Below, in pieces: positions 5,418 to 5,662 of a stretch of DNA of 5,662 nt (positions within the stretch are counted from its first letter, which is position 1; every line of letters begins with the position of its first letter). Below the pieces are notes generated by a model. That model was not told the origin of the DNA, did no database searches, and was given only the letters and a program-made list of their open reading frames with translations. This DNA comes from Actinomycetota bacterium (GTDB lineage Bacteria > Actinomycetota > Thermoleophilia > Gaiellales > Gaiellaceae), in NCBI GenBank assembly GCA_013821525.1, contig JACDGR010000236.1:1-5662 (forward strand), in the 5' to 3' direction. The translations under genes were made by a program, and so were the position numbers.

Positions 5418-5662
5418 CTATTCCAGGATGATCGTGACCGGCCCGTCGTTTGTCAGCTCCACCGCCATGTGCGCGCCGAAGACGCCCGTCTCGACCGTCA
5501 CGCCGTGCGCACGAAGCGCGGAGAGGAAGCGCTCGTAAAGCGGTTCGGCCAGCTCGGGCCGCGCGGCGCCGGAGAAGCTCGGCCGATTACCGCCCGACGT
5601 CTCGGCGAGCAGCGTGAACTGGCTGATCACGAGCGCAGCACCACCGGTGTCGAGGAGTGAAC
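5418..5662 (-). CDS. dtd: D-aminoacyl-tRNA deacylase (C-terminal part; 5' end beyond window)
   Basis: Eighty codons plus the stop are visible, about the C-terminal 55 percent of a normal 145-150 aa Dtd. The enzyme hydrolyses D-amino acids (and glycine mischarged on tRNA-Ala) from tRNA in the cytoplasm. Both active-site signatures are present: SQFTL and, near the end, NDGPVT, which contains the Gly-cisPro dipeptide that enforces D-chirality selection. RPSFSGAARPELAEPLYERF and GVxVETGVFGAHM also match the family. The frame is open to the right edge (SLLDTGGAALV before ISQFTL), so an internal ATG at 5630 is not the start. It is transcribed in the same direction as the nusA operon but is separated from it by a strong terminator. 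Confidence 0.95.
   Translation of the reverse strand, partial: SLLDTGGAALVISQFTLLAETSGGNRPSFSGAARPELAEPLYERFLSALRAHGVTVETGVFGAHMAVELTNDGPVTIILE

Overview
The window is one stretch of a high-GC bacterial chromosome in which every convincing gene lies on the minus strand. Read from right to left, the order is dtd (5' end cut off), rimP, nusA, ylxR, infB, ylxP (DUF503), rbfA and an nrnA-type DHH phosphoesterase (3' end cut off). This is the conserved nusA-infB transcription and translation operon. The full rimP-nusA-ylxR-infB-DUF503-rbfA-DHH order, the high GC and the GTG starts fit Actinobacteriota. The short IF-2 (658 aa) and the NusA with a Cys/His cluster and acidic tail argue against a typical Streptomyces or Mycobacterium and would suit a deep class such as Thermoleophilia. 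That placement is inference, not something read directly.

Layout. 5418-5662 holds the C-terminal part of D-aminoacyl-tRNA deacylase, followed by a clear intrinsic terminator (5348-5371, minus strand) that separates dtd from the operon. From 5309 down to 779 the genes are tightly packed (gaps of 2 to 6 nt, plus one probable 2-nt overlap): rimP, nusA, ylxR, infB, ylxP. The packing breaks at 617-778, a 162-bp gap holding two near-identical 30-32 bp direct repeats exactly 80 bp apart, rich in CCWGG and able to form hairpins. Then come rbfA and, overlapping it by 23 bp, the start of the DHH phosphoesterase.

The gene products form one functional set. RimP and RbfA mature the 30S subunit, IF-2 (infB) drives initiation, NusA controls elongation, termination and antitermination, YlxR is a small RNA-binding/RNase P modulator family protein, NrnA-type enzymes degrade nanoRNA or pAp, and Dtd clears D-aminoacyl-tRNA.

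No exotic new system is present. The observations worth a second look are the paired intergenic repeats before rbfA, a ylxR frame with no canonical start codon (a GTA overlapping the nusA stop sits where the start is expected), and a NusA with a C-terminal Cys3His cluster followed by a long acidic tail.
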